The translations under genes were made by a program, and so were the position numbers. A stretch of DNA of 64,000 nt from JBGSOV01 sp041738935 (GTDB lineage: Bacteria > Patescibacteriota > Gracilibacteria > CAIRYL01 > GCA-016699755), in assembly GCA_041738935.1 (NCBI GenBank), contig JBGSOV010000021.1, positions 1 through 64,000 of the forward strand, given 5' to 3'. Below are positions 15,816 through 25,493 of the stretch, piece by piece. The notes beneath the pieces were generated by a model. That model saw nothing but the letters and a program-made list of their open reading frames with translations. It ran no database searches and had not been told where the DNA came from. Numbering within the stretch: the stretch's first letter is position 1; every line of letters starts with the position of its first letter.

Positions 15816-17684
15816 TTAGCGATTAACAAAACCAGTTTCAAAGCCATCGCGAATATCGGTTGATGCCTGAAGGATTTCTGCTTGTGGTTCGGCGAACTCA
15901 ACTTTGTCACAAGCGTTTTCGTCAATTTTGAAGAAAAGCTGAAAGATGTTTGCGGGGGTGTTATCGAGCTTCCAACGAAAGCGCTCGGCAATATCTGCGG
16001 GATCAGCAATGCGCAGCGAATAGAGATTGTCTGTTGTCATTTGTGCTTCTAATTCTTTTGTGAGCATTATCTTTTCATCGACATTCAAAGGCAGTTTGGT
16101 GGACAAAAATTCGGCGTAATCTTGCGCATCTGCATTTTTGAGACAACTTGCTGCTTCCTCAAGATTAGCGTCAATTGGCGTGTCAGTTTCGTAGCGATAG
16201 TAAATCGGTGATTTTTTACCAGCAGCCAAATTCCATCCGTGAGCTCCTGTAAATGGCGTATCTGAGGTCATGATTCGCACATCAGCAAAGTTGGGCGTGA
16301 GCGTAATCGCTCCCGCATCGTTGATAATAATCGCAGGCGAAGAATATCCATGTGTATATGTCATGTACCAACTGCAGTCGATAATAAGACGATGATGATG
16401 CCCTTGATCGAGGAAATTATTTTTGAGTTCGGCGCTCACCTGATCTCCATCCAAAATACATTGATTGGTATCAAGGCGTGAAGTCCAGAGCAAAATCACA
16501 TCCAGCAGATCATTCTGCCAAGTTTCTTCTGGACGATTGGGAGGAAAAATTTCGTGATAAATATTGCGCGTTGGTGCAACGCATTGGGGTGCGGTACATT
16601 TGATTTCGTTCTTAAACAGGTTATTAAGAAAAGTTAGTCCTGCTTCGCGCTCTGCAGAACCGAACGCGCCCGTCATAATATCATGAAGCGCCGAGATAAT
16701 TTCTTGTACCTGCTTCGAATATGCCGTGCCGTCCATTCCTGCCAGAATGTCCGAACCAGTCATCATCGGGAGTCCATTGTTGAGTTCGAGCCCACGCTGC
16801 CCCAGTAAGAATTGTTTCAGCATTTCGACGACAATCGCTTTTACCGTCAATTGTTGCAATTCGCTCTGGTTGGCTTTTTTACTATCTTTGGTGCCGGCAT
16901 AAAAAGTTTGTCCAAATTTGCCGAGTGCGGTCGTCGCATCTTTGACGGGTGTAAAATTACCATTGAGAATTTCGTCGGAAAAACGTGATGGATCAATAAC
17001 AACGACTTCTTGCAAACCACTGCTGTCTTTGTAACCTTGGCACAAAGTTTTGCAGCCCTCGGTGACTTTTGTTTCGGCGTTCACTTTGACTGTTGTAAGT
17101 GGCAGATGCGTACCAATCAGATAATTTTGATTAGTGGATTGGGATTGTTGCTGATCCCACATTTTGTCGAGTTTGAAAAAAGTATCGATAGCAATTTCGC
17201 TCCCAACTGTATCCCAGATTACGCGTGAATTTACAGAAATGGAGAATAAACCGTTTTCATCAGCCTTGCCCCCACTCATACAGACCGAGTGTGCAGGCTT
17301 GGGAATAGGTTTTCCTTCAGATGGACTTGAAAAAATAAAGAACTGAACATCAGAAAATGGATCAGCTGTACCAACGATTTTGAAGTTTTCACCTTGTTTA
17401 AGAGTAAGATCATTTTTGGGTGACGAAATGATTGCTCTTTGCCAAGCCGAATTATCTTCCCCTTTAATCATATACACTTCACGCCAGTCGATTCCATTCG
17501 GAACTCCGGCTACAATATTGGTGGTGCAGTTGCCCACTGGCGGCGCTACAGCCGCAGGTGATGGCGGATTCCCTGCTGGGGCAGGTGGATTACCGAGTCC
17601 AGTTGGCAGTTCTACAGCGCTGACTTGGCTCACAACAAGCACAAATGCAGCGGCAATAAAAGCGGTGATTGCTATATTTTTCAT
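15816..17684 (-). CDS. Secreted protein, paralogue of the 17729-19834 product
   Basis: 622 residues with a cleavable signal peptide (about 1-23) and a Pro/Ala/Gly-rich stretch after it. The body is collinear with the next protein upstream: VYMIKGEDNSAWQRA near residue 70, FYAGTKDS, an ETWQNDLLDVILLWTSRL segment, NFADVRIM, then AHGWNLAAGKKSPIYYRYE and a C-terminal AERFRW...FFKID pattern. Several Cys pairs suggest an oxidised extracytoplasmic protein. No known domain is recognised. The tandem, co-directional arrangement 44 bases apart indicates gene duplication and a shared operon. Function unknown; a surface or wall role is inferred from export. Confidence 0.75.
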   Translation of the reverse strand: MKNIAITAFIAAAFVLVVSQVSAVELPTGLGNPPAPAGNPPSPAAVAPPVGNCTTNIVAGVPNGIDWREVYMIKGEDNSAWQRAIISSPKNDLTLKQGENFKIVGTADPFSDVQFFIFSSPSEGKPIPKPAHSVCMSGGKADENGLFSISVNSRVIWDTVGSEIAIDTFFKLDKMWDQQQSQSTNQNYLIGTHLPLTTVKVNAETKVTEGCKTLCQGYKDSSGLQEVVVIDPSRFSDEILNGNFTPVKDATTALGKFGQTFYAGTKDSKKANQSELQQLTVKAIVVEMLKQFLLGQRGLELNNGLPMMTGSDILAGMDGTAYSKQVQEIISALHDIMTGAFGSAEREAGLTFLNNLFKNEIKCTAPQCVAPTRNIYHEIFPPNRPEETWQNDLLDVILLWTSRLDTNQCILDGDQVSAELKNNFLDQGHHHRLIIDCSWYMTYTHGYSSPAIIINDAGAITLTPNFADVRIMTSDTPFTGAHGWNLAAGKKSPIYYRYETDTPIDANLEEAASCLKNADAQDYAEFLSTKLPLNVDEKIMLTKELEAQMTTDNLYSLRIADPADIAERFRWKLDNTPANIFQLFFKIDENACDKVEFAEPQAEILQASTDIRDGFETGFVNR

Positions 17685-17728
17685 GAGTCGTAAGAAAAGG
17701 ATTTTGTTTGAGAAAGTGTCAGTAATAT

Positions 17729-19834
17729 TTACTTGAGAATACCAACTTCAAAGCCTTCACGATCTGGACGAAGTTGTGGCGAAAACAACAACGAAGTTGA
17801 TTCTTGATTACAAGTTTTGGTGTCGACCTCGAAAAATAATCCGAGAATATCCAGTTGCTTGCCATTGCCGTTCCAAATAAAGCGCTCTGCGACATCAATT
17901 GGATTCGCGAGTTTAAGCGAAACAAAATCGTTGGCATCGGTGGAAGAAAGTTCTTTATTGAGCTCGGATGCAAGTACAGTTTTTTCAGCAGCAGTGAGAT
18001 GATAGCTATGAGCGACAGAATCTACCACGTTACTCAGGCGACTTTTTTGCACGCATAAGTCAGCAATTCTATTTCGGGAAAAATCATTACTAAATTCGTA
18101 GCGGTAAGAAATCGGGTCTTTTTTACCAGCTGCCATATTCCAGCCATTTGCAGCACTAAAAGCGACATCAGCTTCGACGATTTTTGCGTCAGCAAAGTTT
18201 GGTTCGAGTAAGACTTCTTCTGAAGAATTAAGAAGAATCTGCGGGGTCAATCCTCCGATATAAGAGTATTGGCAGACATAATCAGCATCGACATTCAACT
18301 TGCCCGCCTCGATACTTTTTTGAAACTGCGGATCGTCAAGCGCAAGACAATCGTTTTTTTCGAGTCCGCCAGTCCAAAAATTAATCATATTGAGCAAATC
18401 TTCTGGCCAAGTTTCGTTGGTACTCGCATTCGGAGGGAAAAGCTCGGCAGTCAATTGTGGTGCTGGCGGCAAAAACCAATCATCAAGATTCTTCAACACC
18501 TCTGCACGCCCTGGAGGTGGAGGAGCAGGAGCACCACCAGGAATTCCTCCGCCACCGCCGCCATTACTTTTTTTAGCGCCACTACTTCCACCTTTTTTTG
18601 GCGGATTACTTTTTTTAGCAGTCGTTTTTTTTGGTGCGGGTTTTGCCTTTGGGCGAGTTTGACCAGTTGGTGTTTGTCCACCAAGATTTTGTACCGCGCT
18701 TGCATAATTAAGCGGATTACCATCTTCATCAAATGCTAGAGTAGGAAAATCTTCAGGTGTATTTGGGAGATTAAGGAGTGCGTCTGAGGGAGGCAAGTAG
18801 GCAATCAATGTGTTTTTGGGCTCATCAAGTTGACTAAGTTTGAGCTTGAGATCACCCTTAAAACCTTCATCAGTCATAACAGTGCGAAGCTGTTGGATAA
18901 GTTGTTGGATTTCTTTAGAAGAACCGCCCTTGCCGGCAGCAGCGTCTCGTAATGCTTCCGGGGTCAGTGGATCAATACCAGGCGCACGATTGCCGGCATT
19001 TGGATTTGCCATCAAAGTACGTTTAAGGCGTTCCATCGAGAGCGACTTAAGCGTCAATTCGGTCAAGACTTCGCGATCTCGCGCATTATCTCCGGCAGAA
19101 CCTGCGTAAAAAGTATGTTCACCGGGAGCGCGAGCGACAATTGCTTTTCTGCCGCCAATTTCGTCAAAGTTTTTACCGAGCAATTTTGGATCGAGCAGCA
19201 AAGGATCGAGACTCACGCCTTCGACCATATTGCTTTGGTTACATAACAGCGGACATTTTTTTGGGTCTCCAACAGCTTCTACAGTCACCTGAGAAGGAAA
19301 GCTGTGGGTTCCAATAAAAAAGTTTTGCGATTCAGTATCTCCTGGGATTTTTTCCCAGTCATCACCCATTTTGTAAAAAGCATCGATAATCACATCTTGA
19401 CCGAGCATTTCCCATAACATTTTGGAATTGAATTCGAAGTTAAAACCACCCTCTTGATTTGCTTTTCCAACATTAAGGCACGTAGCAAAAGCAGGTTTTT
19501 GCAAACCTCCCGAACCATTGTCTCGCGGCGCATAAATAAAAAGCTGTACCTCAGAATTACTGCTTGCAGTACCTTCAATTTTTGCCATCTCCGTATCACT
19601 CAGAAGCAATTGATGATGATCGCGCAGTGGCGCACGTTGCCAAGCGGAACCATCTTCGGCACGTACAATATAGACAGCCGACCAATCTGCACTTGTTGGA
19701 ATCGTACTCGCAATATCCACGCTGCAATTGCGGTTCGCAGGGTCAACCAAAGGTGCGTCAGCAGCGATTGAATTTGCAATTGATACACCACAAATCGCAA
19801 ACGCAGAAAATAGCAAAAGGCTCAGTCTTTTCAT
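17729..19834 (-). CDS. Secreted protein with Lys/Pro/Gly-rich insert, paralogue of the 15816-17684 product
   Basis: 701 residues with a signal peptide (about 1-24). It shares with its neighbour the N-terminal VYIVRAEDGSAWQRA block, FYAGSAGD, ETWPEDLLNMINFWTGGL, NFADAKIV, AANGWNMAAGKKDPISYRYE and a C-terminal AERFIW...FFEVD block. Between the two conserved halves (about residues 395-445) it has a low-complexity insert of Lys/Pro/Ala/Thr followed by Gly and Pro runs, absent from the paralogue. The insert looks like a flexible, positively charged spacer. First gene of the operon; upstream is AT-rich with no clear promoter. Function unknown. Confidence 0.75.
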   Translation of the reverse strand: MKRLSLLLFSAFAICGVSIANSIAADAPLVDPANRNCSVDIASTIPTSADWSAVYIVRAEDGSAWQRAPLRDHHQLLLSDTEMAKIEGTASSNSEVQLFIYAPRDNGSGGLQKPAFATCLNVGKANQEGGFNFEFNSKMLWEMLGQDVIIDAFYKMGDDWEKIPGDTESQNFFIGTHSFPSQVTVEAVGDPKKCPLLCNQSNMVEGVSLDPLLLDPKLLGKNFDEIGGRKAIVARAPGEHTFYAGSAGDNARDREVLTELTLKSLSMERLKRTLMANPNAGNRAPGIDPLTPEALRDAAAGKGGSSKEIQQLIQQLRTVMTDEGFKGDLKLKLSQLDEPKNTLIAYLPPSDALLNLPNTPEDFPTLAFDEDGNPLNYASAVQNLGGQTPTGQTRPKAKPAPKKTTAKKSNPPKKGGSSGAKKSNGGGGGGIPGGAPAPPPPGRAEVLKNLDDWFLPPAPQLTAELFPPNASTNETWPEDLLNMINFWTGGLEKNDCLALDDPQFQKSIEAGKLNVDADYVCQYSYIGGLTPQILLNSSEEVLLEPNFADAKIVEADVAFSAANGWNMAAGKKDPISYRYEFSNDFSRNRIADLCVQKSRLSNVVDSVAHSYHLTAAEKTVLASELNKELSSTDANDFVSLKLANPIDVAERFIWNGNGKQLDILGLFFEVDTKTCNQESTSLLFSPQLRPDREGFEVGILK

Positions 19835-19982
19835 TTTTTGTTTTAAAATACTAGCATCATTATATCATCATTTTGTAGAAAAAGGAAATAAAATGTAATT
19901 CGAATATTGAGTATTTCCGAATTTTCTCCTAATGACAGACGTGCTAATTTATGGAAAAATACCCGTCGATTCATTTGTAAGT

Positions 19983-22124
19983 ATGTCGAAGAACACACCG
20001 ATAATCGCTGCAGGAGAAAAACTCTTTCATCTCGGAACAGAAGCCGCCGAAGGAGATGTCATCAAACATATCGAAGAATTGCGCACAGTCGTCCTCTTTC
20101 ATCAAGAGCAGTACTATTCTCTTGATCAGCCGATTATCACCGATGCCGAATTCGACCAATTATTTCAGCTACTCAAAATATGGGAAGAGCGTTTTCCCGA
20201 ACTCATTACACTTGATTCGCCAACCCGTCGTGCTGGCGTCACTATTCAGTCAGCGCTGACCAAAATAACACATAGTATTCCGATGCTTTCGCTCGATAAT
20301 GCTTTTGATACAAAAGATCTGGAAGAATTTGAAACGCGTTGCCAAAACATTTTAAAAAAAGAAGATGCAGCCGCTGCTTTGGAATATTTTGTAGAGTTAA
20401 AATTTGACGGTTTGGGCGTATCGCTCGTCTACGAAAACGATTATTTTGTGCAAGGCGCCACACGTGGCAATGGCGAAGTCGGCGAAAACATTACCGAAAA
20501 TCTGAAGACGATGCCGAGCGTTCCGCTCAAAATTAATTTTGCCAAAGATGGTTACAAGCGCGTCGAAATCCGCGGCGAAGTACTGATGAATAAAACCGAT
20601 TTTCAAAAACTTAACGAAACCCGCGCCGAAAATGGAGAAGCCGAATTTGCCAATCCACGCAACGCCGCCAGTGGTTCACTGCGGCAACTCGATCCACATA
20701 TTACTGCGCGCCGCCGACTTACTTTTTATGCATTTGAGATTTTTGTCGATGGCAGCAAACTTGCCTTACAAACCCAAGCGCATGCCGAAAAAGTTTTGCA
20801 ACAAAACGGTTTTATTACGTCTCCGTTCACCCATGTTTGTTCGAGTATCGAAAAAGTGAGTGAAGTGGTCAAAGGTGTAAAAAATAAACGCCATGATTTC
20901 GCTTTTGAAATGGATGGACTTGTGATCAAAGTACAAGATTTTGCCACACAAAATCTGCTCGGTTTTACCGGGCATCATCCGCGTTGGGCAATTGCATACA
21001 AGTTTCCGGCATTGCAAAAATATACCGTCATCAATGCAGTTTCGTTTCAGGTGGGGCGCACGGGCGTTGTCACTCCCGTGGCAGAACTCGAGCCGACAAA
21101 ACTCGAAGGCGTTACCGTCGCACGCGCCACGCTGCATAATTTTGACGAAGTGATGAACAAAGATTTTCGCATCGGCGACACGGCGATTCTGGAGCGCGCG
21201 GGAGATGTGATTCCGCATCTCATCAGACCGTTACTCGAAAAAAGAACCGGCGATGAAAAACCGATACAAATTCCAACCAACTGTCCTGTCTGCAAAGCCG
21301 AACTTGTACGTAAAGAAGGTGAAGTTGCGATTCGCTGCATCAATCCCCTGTGCCCAGCGCAAATTGCTGGTCGCATCGCTTATTTTACGAGCAAAGCAGG
21401 ACTCGATATCGCTCATCTGGGACCAGAAAGGATTCAACAATTTTTGGATGCTGGTCTTATTTCCGGAATCGCTGATCTCTATCAGATCAATAAAAGTAAT
21501 CTCCTCGCTTTGCCACTGTTCAAAGAAAAAGCTGCCCAAAATGTGATTGATGCTCTCGAGCAATCAAAAAAGCAGCCACTGTGGCGCCTTATCACTGCAC
21601 TGGGGATTTCGCTCGTCGGACCGCGCACTGCGAAGGTTTTGGCAAAAGAATTTGGTGATATGGAAAAAATTGCCAGCGCCACTCAAGAAGAGTTAGAAAC
21701 AATCTATGATATCGGACCGCAAGTTGCGGAGTCGATTCGCGATTTTTTTGCGCGCGAAACCACCAAAAAACTATTAGCCGAACTCAAGAATGTCGGATTC
21801 ACTTTTTCTGCCGAGAAAGAAGCAAAAATCACGTCCATTTTTACTGGAAAGAAAGTCGTGCTCACTGGTTCACTCCAAACTTTGACACGGGATGAAGCAA
21901 AGATACTCTTGGAAAAACTTGGCGCCGAAATTGTCGGTTCGGTCAGCAAGCATACCGATTTTGTGATTTGTGGCGAAAGCGCTGGCAGCAAACTCGAAAA
22001 AGCACAACAATTGGATATACATATTTTGGATGAAAACGCATTTCTCCAAAAAATCCCTCAGCAATTACTTCCCCAACAAGATTCACCAGAATCATCGGAA
22101 GCAAAGGAATATACTCTTTTTTAA
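19983..22124 (+). CDS. ligA: NAD-dependent DNA ligase LigA
   Basis: Seals nicks in replication and repair using NAD. The 713-residue protein has a Ia domain (LFHQEQYYSLDQPIITDAEF), the adenylation domain with nucleophile Lys140 in ELKFDGLGVS, an OB fold, a Cys4 zinc finger (CPVCKAEL...CINPLC), helix-hairpin-helix repeats and a C-terminal BRCT domain starting FTGKKVVLTGS. The ATG at 19983 gives a Ia domain of normal size; an ATG at 19932 would add 17 residues. The length is slightly above the E. coli enzyme. It is followed by the O-mannosyltransferase gene after 14 bases. Confidence 0.95.
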   Translation: MSKNTPIIAAGEKLFHLGTEAAEGDVIKHIEELRTVVLFHQEQYYSLDQPIITDAEFDQLFQLLKIWEERFPELITLDSPTRRAGVTIQSALTKITHSIPMLSLDNAFDTKDLEEFETRCQNILKKEDAAAALEYFVELKFDGLGVSLVYENDYFVQGATRGNGEVGENITENLKTMPSVPLKINFAKDGYKRVEIRGEVLMNKTDFQKLNETRAENGEAEFANPRNAASGSLRQLDPHITARRRLTFYAFEIFVDGSKLALQTQAHAEKVLQQNGFITSPFTHVCSSIEKVSEVVKGVKNKRHDFAFEMDGLVIKVQDFATQNLLGFTGHHPRWAIAYKFPALQKYTVINAVSFQVGRTGVVTPVAELEPTKLEGVTVARATLHNFDEVMNKDFRIGDTAILERAGDVIPHLIRPLLEKRTGDEKPIQIPTNCPVCKAELVRKEGEVAIRCINPLCPAQIAGRIAYFTSKAGLDIAHLGPERIQQFLDAGLISGIADLYQINKSNLLALPLFKEKAAQNVIDALEQSKKQPLWRLITALGISLVGPRTAKVLAKEFGDMEKIASATQEELETIYDIGPQVAESIRDFFARETTKKLLAELKNVGFTFSAEKEAKITSIFTGKKVVLTGSLQTLTRDEAKILLEKLGAEIVGSVSKHTDFVICGESAGSKLEKAQQLDIHILDENAFLQKIPQQLLPQQDSPESSEAKEYTLF

Positions 22125-22138
22125 ATTTGAAATCATAT

Positions 22139-23593
22139 ATGGCAAAAAAGCTTTCTCAGTCAGTCGCAACAAACAAAATCATTCCGTGGTTTCAACGCGA
22201 AATCTTTTTGCTGATTATCGTCATTGTCTTATCTGCGGGGACGCATTTTGCGTTTTTTAATTATCCCAACCAGATTGTCTTTGACGAACTCCATTTCGCC
22301 AATTTTATCACCAATCACCTTGCCGGAACGTACTATTTTGATATTCATCCGCCGCTTGCCAAAATTATTCTTGCCGAATCGGCAAAATTGGTGGGACTGA
22401 CGCCAGACTTTAATTTTGAATATGAGAAAATCGGCAAAGAATATTCGCATCCCGAATTTTACGAATTTACTCGATTTGTCGTCACATTTTTTGGTTTTTT
22501 GTTGCCGCTTTGTTTGTATTTTTTAGCACGCGAATTGTTTCGCGACAAGTGGATTTCGTTTCTTACCGCCTTTTTAGCGATTTTCGAAAATGCACTTCTT
22601 GTACATACACGTTATATTTTGACTGATGTCTTTCTGCTTGATTTTGGAATTTTGGGACTCGCATTTTTGCTGATGCATTTGCGGCGCCATTCGCAACAAA
22701 AGTTTCGCTTTCCGAGTTTGTTTTTAGCAGGCATTTTTTTGGGCGGAGCACTTTCGGTCAAATGGACAGGGCTCGTATTCCCTGGACTTGCGGGGCTGAT
22801 TCTTTTGTATGTCTTGGCGCAAAGTAAAGATTTTCTCGTTTTTGTGACGCGCTCTGCAATCCTTGGAAGCATGATTTTTGTCGTGTATTTTGCTTCGTTC
22901 GCGTGGCATTTGCACAGTTTGGACAAATCTGGTCCCGGTGATGCCTTTATGAGTCAGGGCTTTCAAGCGACGCTGCAAGGCAACGCAAATGCAGATAATG
23001 CAGAACTGGTGCGACCGAATCTCTATCAAAAGTTTATTGAGCTTAACAAACAAATGTACAAGTCCAACAAAGGGATTACCTCCGAACACGCGTACGGCTC
23101 CAAATGGTACAGTTGGCCATTTATGCAGCGCACGGTGTACTATTGGAATCAAAAAGCAGATGATCAAGACGCTACCTCAAACAAAGAACACCGCATTTAC
23201 CTGCTCGGAAATCCAGTCATCTGGTGGACTGGAGCGTTGATTATTTTCTTTTTTACTATTAGCTGGTTTGTGCATCCACTCTTGCCGAACAAAGAAAATC
23301 ATGGTTTTGCGCTCGCTGTGATTTTGATTGGATTTTGGAGTAATTTGCTTCCGTATATCCCGATTTCGCGTGTCAGCTTTTTGTATCACTACTTCCCTTC
23401 TCTGCTTTTCTTGATGATTGGTATCGCGTATTTTTTCCGCAAGTACTTTAGCGAACAAAACAAAGTCTATGTGACGATTGGCTTTTTGGGACTTGTTGTC
23501 ATCAGCTATCTCTATTTTAGTCCGCTCACGTATGGCATTGCGCTTTCGCCGGCACAGTTTGATGCCAGGATGTGGCTGGGGAGTTGGCGGTAA
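22139..23593 (+). CDS. Protein O-mannosyltransferase (PMT, GT39 family)
   Basis: Integral membrane glycosyltransferase that moves mannose from a polyprenyl-phosphate carrier to Ser/Thr of exported proteins. The 484-residue protein starts at the ATG at 22139. It has the PMT acidic motif in the first loop (NQIVFDELHFANF) followed by YYFDIHPPLAKII, the strongest family signature, and about ten transmembrane helices. A late YHYFPSLLF segment also matches the family. The window encodes many secreted proteins with Ser/Thr/Pro-rich linkers, which are plausible substrates. The partner lipid-linked mannose synthase is not in the window. Confidence 0.88.
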   Translation: MAKKLSQSVATNKIIPWFQREIFLLIIVIVLSAGTHFAFFNYPNQIVFDELHFANFITNHLAGTYYFDIHPPLAKIILAESAKLVGLTPDFNFEYEKIGKEYSHPEFYEFTRFVVTFFGFLLPLCLYFLARELFRDKWISFLTAFLAIFENALLVHTRYILTDVFLLDFGILGLAFLLMHLRRHSQQKFRFPSLFLAGIFLGGALSVKWTGLVFPGLAGLILLYVLAQSKDFLVFVTRSAILGSMIFVVYFASFAWHLHSLDKSGPGDAFMSQGFQATLQGNANADNAELVRPNLYQKFIELNKQMYKSNKGITSEHAYGSKWYSWPFMQRTVYYWNQKADDQDATSNKEHRIYLLGNPVIWWTGALIIFFFTISWFVHPLLPNKENHGFALAVILIGFWSNLLPYIPISRVSFLYHYFPSLLFLMIGIAYFFRKYFSEQNKVYVTIGFLGLVVISYLYFSPLTYGIALSPAQFDARMWLGSWR

Positions 23594-23595
23594 AA

Positions 23596-24738
23596 TTATG
23601 GATAATGTTTGTCAGGGTCGTAATCGCTTGGATATGCGCCACCGTCGATCAATCTGCCATTACTAAAGACATAATATGTATTCAGGTGTTCCCCTTCAGA
23701 GAATCGATAGAGACCATCAATATCAGAAGTGGCGATATATCCGGCTTGGTCGAAAAGCCTCCCCTCACCGTCCTTTTCAAAATAAATTCCTGGGACTTCG
23801 GTCTTGGCAATGGGAATGATTTCCTTTGGACTGTTTCTTGGTGAAATAAATAAACCTTCGGCATCGCCAAGCTTACGCAATAAACAATTTGTAAAAAAAC
23901 GTTCCTTCACATTGCGTGCAATTCCAAAAAAAATATCATTCCCATATCTTGTAAATACATGACCTTCTCCAGCCTGTGTAGCATGGGAAAAGAAATCCTT
24001 AAATTCGGGAACCCATCGTAAATCGTATCCATTATTCCAAACCTGTTTCACATCTTCTGCAAGTTTGTCCCCGTGGACTTGTTGAACATTATTCACAAAT
24101 GCAAGAAAATCTTTAGTAGGTTGCCCTTCTTTTGTCATTATTTTTAGACGCAACTTGCGCTTCGCAGTCATTAATTCGTCTTCAAAATCGACAGGATTTT
24201 GAAGACGTTCAATCAATACTGCAGCTGTACCATCACCAAAAATCCCATCTGTACTTATTGATGCTGCATTTGACTGTCGAGAACTGTTTAGATCTCGCTG
24301 CAAATTGGAAACCGCATCTCTTGTATTATTCCCATAGAGCCCGTCAATCGCACGCATTCCATTTCTATTCCCGCCTTTGCTATCGACATAATCAAGATTG
24401 TGGCCAAGTACTACGAGTACTTCTTGGATGATGCGAGTATAAAAAGGTTTTTTGTAATTTCCGCGGTTAAAGGTGTCTCGTTCGGTAATAGATGTGAGTT
24501 TTTTAATCAATGATTCTTTCACCTCTGGACTTAAGTTTTGTAATGACTGCTCGAACGCACTTTCATTTTCTGACGCAGATTCGAGAGAAGGACGACTTTT
24601 TGGTGCATCAAAAAAAACCAACCACCTTTCGCATAAAGAAGATTTGTGACCCAAGTGCTGATGAAAGATTGTTTTTTGCACAATAAGTGAAATGCTTGTT
24701 TTGTTTATTTTACATTTTTTACTCGTGATTATCAACAA
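23596..24738 (-). CDS. Hypothetical protein with a peptidoglycan-binding-like domain
   Basis: Up to 380 residues. The clearest part, about residues 115-185, resembles a PG_binding_1 helical domain (NGMRAIDGLYGNNTRDAVSN, then STDGIFGDGTAAVL). The rest is unrecognised, with a late KTEVPGIYFEKDGEGRLFDQ beta region. The start is uncertain: the frame opens with TTG at 24738 and no ATG occurs until about residue 128, so a TTG nearer residue 30 is also possible. No clear signal peptide is seen. It is tail-to-tail with the O-mannosyltransferase gene (2 bases between stops). Confidence 0.55.
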   Translation of the reverse strand: MLIITSKKCKINKTSISLIVQKTIFHQHLGHKSSLCERWLVFFDAPKSRPSLESASENESAFEQSLQNLSPEVKESLIKKLTSITERDTFNRGNYKKPFYTRIIQEVLVVLGHNLDYVDSKGGNRNGMRAIDGLYGNNTRDAVSNLQRDLNSSRQSNAASISTDGIFGDGTAAVLIERLQNPVDFEDELMTAKRKLRLKIMTKEGQPTKDFLAFVNNVQQVHGDKLAEDVKQVWNNGYDLRWVPEFKDFFSHATQAGEGHVFTRYGNDIFFGIARNVKERFFTNCLLRKLGDAEGLFISPRNSPKEIIPIAKTEVPGIYFEKDGEGRLFDQAGYIATSDIDGLYRFSEGEHLNTYYVFSNGRLIDGGAYPSDYDPDKHYP

Positions 24739-24741
24739 GCC

Positions 24742-24773
24742 TTAAAAAGGCAGAGTAAGCTCTGCCTTTTTAA
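24742..24773. terminator. Bidirectional Rho-independent terminator
   Basis: A perfect 14-base stem (TTAAAAAGGCAGAG / CTCTGCCTTTTTAA) with a TAAG loop and T-runs on both sides. It follows the minus-strand lipoprotein gene (24783-25475) and separates it from the peptidoglycan-binding-like gene. Confidence 0.9.
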
Positions 24774-24782
24774 TCTAATGTT

Positions 24783-25475
24783 TCACTTATGATCTTTGTT
24801 GTATGGGTTTTTGAATTGATTATTCTTGTATGAGCCAACATCAATTCTGTTGCCATTATTGTTGGTAGTCTTTGGAGTATTAACGTTCTTTGCGTTGTTA
24901 TTTATATCATTCCCATTGTAATTATTAGTGGTATCACCCTCTGCATTTTTCCAAGCATCTGCTAAATACAATCCTGGAATAATTGTAGCAGCAGCTGTTA
25001 TGACACCTTTCCATACAATTGGAAATATGCCTTCCCCATGATTAATTTCTATAATCATTGATTCAGAGATTTTATCAGGTAGGCTCTTCAATCGAGCATC
25101 AACTACAGATTCTGCGACTTGCATAAGCGACAACAGGTCCTGGGGTCGTTCTGCTTTGTCGATAAAATCTCCCTGTAACTTAAGAAGAAGAGATGAACGA
25201 AGATTGGCTTTAGGGCATGTAATACCGACTTCAGAAGCATCTACATCCTTGGTAGGGGTAAGCGCGCCTGCTAATGATAAATCAACCGTGCAACCGTCGG
25301 GTCTTTTAACTGACGAAGCACCATTGTAGGGGACAGTACATCCAGAAAGAGTAGTCGCTCCAAGTGTGCCTGCTACGATAGCAGCAATTGTTCTATGACA
25401 ACGTGTTTGCATTCGTTGATCCCCTTCTGGAACTCTATTTGAGTTTGGATTTGAAGTCTCGATGACAGTTTTCAT
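24783..25475 (-). CDS. Putative lipoprotein, function unknown
   Basis: 230 residues. A lipobox (TTLSGC) with cysteine at about residue 46 ends a signal that could start at Met1 or, more conventionally, at Met22 (MQTRCHRTIAAIV, ATG at 25412). The mature part has a helical segment, one more hydrophobic stretch (about residues 155-172) and a C-terminal tail of about 50 residues dominated by Asn (NNNGNRIDVG and similar). The Asn-rich tail is low complexity and probably disordered. It lies 18 bases after another secreted-protein gene, so both are likely one operon ending at the strong terminator. Confidence 0.65.
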   Translation of the reverse strand: MKTVIETSNPNSNRVPEGDQRMQTRCHRTIAAIVAGTLGATTLSGCTVPYNGASSVKRPDGCTVDLSLAGALTPTKDVDASEVGITCPKANLRSSLLLKLQGDFIDKAERPQDLLSLMQVAESVVDARLKSLPDKISESMIIEINHGEGIFPIVWKGVITAAATIIPGLYLADAWKNAEGDTTNNYNGNDINNNAKNVNTPKTTNNNGNRIDVGSYKNNQFKNPYNKDHK

Positions 25476-25493
25476 AAATGATTGATAAAAAAA

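Noticed and set aside
18390..18662. Gly/Pro-rich plus-strand frame
   Set aside because: Antisense of the Lys/Pro/Gly insert of the 701-residue secreted protein.
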